A DNA stretch of 6,935 nucleotides from Clostridiales bacterium (lineage in GTDB: Bacteria; Bacillota; Clostridia; Oscillospirales; Acutalibacteraceae). Made by a program: the position numbers and the translations under genes. The stretch is from contig DXXH01000109.1 of assembly GCA_019416395.1 (NCBI GenBank), positions 1-6,935 on the forward strand. The letters are read 5' to 3'. Below the pieces are notes generated by a model that was not told the origin of the DNA, ran no database searches, and was given only the letters and a program-made list of their open reading frames with translations. Each line of letters opens with the position of its first letter. Position 1 is the first letter of the stretch. Shown piece by piece: positions 6,494 to 6,935 of the stretch.

Positions 6494-6555
6494 TTTTTGG
6501 CGAAAGAAATATTTTTAAATCGGGGGTTGACGGCGGCAGGATAATCTGGTATACT
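6494..6555 (+). promoter_or_regulatory. Strong sigma-A promoter of tRNA-Val with AT-rich upstream element
   Basis: TTGACG (-35, 6527-6532) and TATACT (-10, 6550-6555) are spaced by 17 bp, with a TGG extended -10 just before TATACT. An A/T-rich stretch (about 6501-6520) lies upstream and resembles the UP elements of stable-RNA promoters. Transcription should start around 6562, leaving a leader of only about 6 nt before the tRNA. Confidence 0.88.
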
Positions 6556-6567
6556 ATTGCCTGTTAC

Positions 6568-6644
6568 GGGGGCATAGCTCAGCTGGTTAGAGCGCCTGCT
6601 TCACACGTAGGAGGTCACAGGTTCGAGTCCTGTTGTCCCCACCA
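6568..6644 (+). tRNA. tRNA-Val (anticodon CAC)
   Basis: The 77-nt sequence folds into a complete cloverleaf. Acceptor arm GGGGGCA pairs with TGTCCCC (one G-U). The D arm is GCTC-AGCTGGTTA-GAGC. The anticodon arm is CCTGC-TTCACAC-GTAGG, with CAC at 6602-6604. The T arm is ACAGG-TTCGAGT-CCTGT, and CCA is encoded. The CAC anticodon reads the valine codon GUG. It is divergent from the lysozyme and flanked by its own promoter and terminator, so it is a single-gene unit. Confidence 0.96.
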
Positions 6645-6649
6645 AATGA

Positions 6650-6686
6650 AAAACCTGAAGCCAAAAAGCTTCAGGTTTTTTCTTGT
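6650..6686 (+). terminator. Intrinsic terminator of tRNA-Val
   Basis: The stem AAACCTGAAGC / GCTTCAGGTTT (6651-6661 with 6668-6678) has a CAAAAA loop and is followed by a T-run (6676-6681), then another T-rich stretch. It begins 5-6 nt after the CCA end, a textbook rho-independent terminator. Confidence 0.93.
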
Positions 6687-6713
6687 TTTTCCCCTTTTTT
6701 ACCACTCATTCTC

Positions 6714-6758
6714 AACCCGGCCCGCTCTCCCCCAGAAGCCCGCCGGGTTCCTTTTTTT
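6714..6758 (+). terminator. Second terminator-like hairpin downstream of tRNA-Val
   Basis: Arms AACCCGGC (6714-6721) and GCCGGGTT (6742-6749) form an 8-bp GC-rich stem around a 20-nt pyrimidine-rich loop, followed by CCTTTTTTT (6750-6758). It works only in the plus direction. It may be a back-up for the tRNA terminator that shields the collagen-like gene, since no gene is visible between the two hairpins. Confidence 0.65.
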
Positions 6759-6848
6759 CAAGGACACGCACGTTTCTCCTTGGGCCGCATATCCTGCCAT
6801 TGGGAGGGCTTTGGCTCCCCTTAGAAATAATGAAAGGATTGTTTGCGT

Positions 6849-6935
6849 ATGAATATCTACCGGCCCAACGATGGCCGCTGCGATCCTTGCGGTAATTGTA
6901 CGCCTTGCTGCCCTGTCCCCGGCCCCCAGGGACCC
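6849..6935 (+). CDS. Cys-rich collagen-like protein, N-terminus only (cut by window edge)
   Basis: The plus-strand frame is open from the ATG at 6849 to the right edge, 29 codons. The peptide starts MNIYRPNDG, then has a Cys-rich block, CDPCGNCTPCC (residues 11-21), followed by PVPGPQGP. The last residues look like the first Gly-X-Y triplets of a collagen-like repeat. Clostridial and Bacillus spore-surface (exosporium, BclA-like) proteins often have a short N-terminus followed by GPx/GxT triplets, so a surface or spore-coat filament protein is a reasonable inference. The closest ribosome binding site is AAAGGA about 10 nt upstream, weaker and farther than those in the rest of the window. An ATG at 6829 in another frame reads into an uninformative sequence and was not chosen. 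The call rests on very little sequence. Confidence 0.6.
   Translation, partial: MNIYRPNDGRCDPCGNCTPCCPVPGPQGP

Noticed and set aside
6568..6644. Phage attachment site at the tRNA-Val 3' end
   Set aside because: I saw no second copy of the tRNA 3' end in the window, no integrase, and the lysozyme lies on the 5' side of the tRNA. An att site outside the window cannot be excluded.
6829..6895. ATG at 6829 in a different plus frame
   Set aside because: It closes at 6895 and has no recognisable content, whereas the 6849 frame gives the Cys-rich and Gly-Pro pattern.

Overview
The window looks like chromosomal DNA from a Gram-positive, spore-forming Clostridia, most likely an Oscillospiraceae/Ruminococcaceae-type gut anaerobe. 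This is inferred from four things: base composition well above 50% G+C judged by eye, strong AGGAGG-type ribosome binding sites, a Firmicutes-type (family 2) GalT, and a Cys-rich collagen-like gene start of the kind found on clostridial spores. No species-level call is possible from sequence alone.

Left and centre (1-5325) hold a tightly packed run of seven genes, all on the minus strand. In transcription order they are galT (Leloir galactose metabolism), comF (phosphoribosyltransferase-like DNA-uptake protein), tcdA (tRNA ct6A cyclisation), folP, folB and folK (dihydropteroate branch of folate synthesis), and a small P-loop nucleotide kinase-like gene that runs off the left edge. A good sigma-A-like promoter lies just before galT, and most junctions are overlaps or short gaps, so one long mixed-function transcript is plausible. 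Two longer gaps (comF-tcdA, 71 bp; tcdA-folP, 110 bp) contain clear hairpins that could set the relative output of the segments. FolB, FolK and FolP catalyse linked steps that turn 7,8-dihydroneopterin and pABA into dihydropteroate; folE and folC are not in the window.

Region 5326-5474 carries the galT promoter, a 15-bp inverted repeat just upstream of the -35 box that may be an operator, and a perfect 13-bp-arm hairpin that ends the next gene. That gene (5475-6359, minus) is a signal-peptide-less GH25 lysozyme resembling a phage endolysin.

The right end (6360-6935) switches to the plus strand. It holds a tRNA-Val(CAC) with a near-ideal promoter and an intrinsic terminator, a second terminator-like hairpin about 60 bp on, and the first 29 codons of a Cys-rich, collagen-like protein cut by the window edge.

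Most of the window is ordinary housekeeping sequence. The points worth a second look are the collagen-like gene at the edge, the orphan lysozyme, the candidate operator at galT and the structured operon gaps. I saw no convincing undescribed defence or mobile system.
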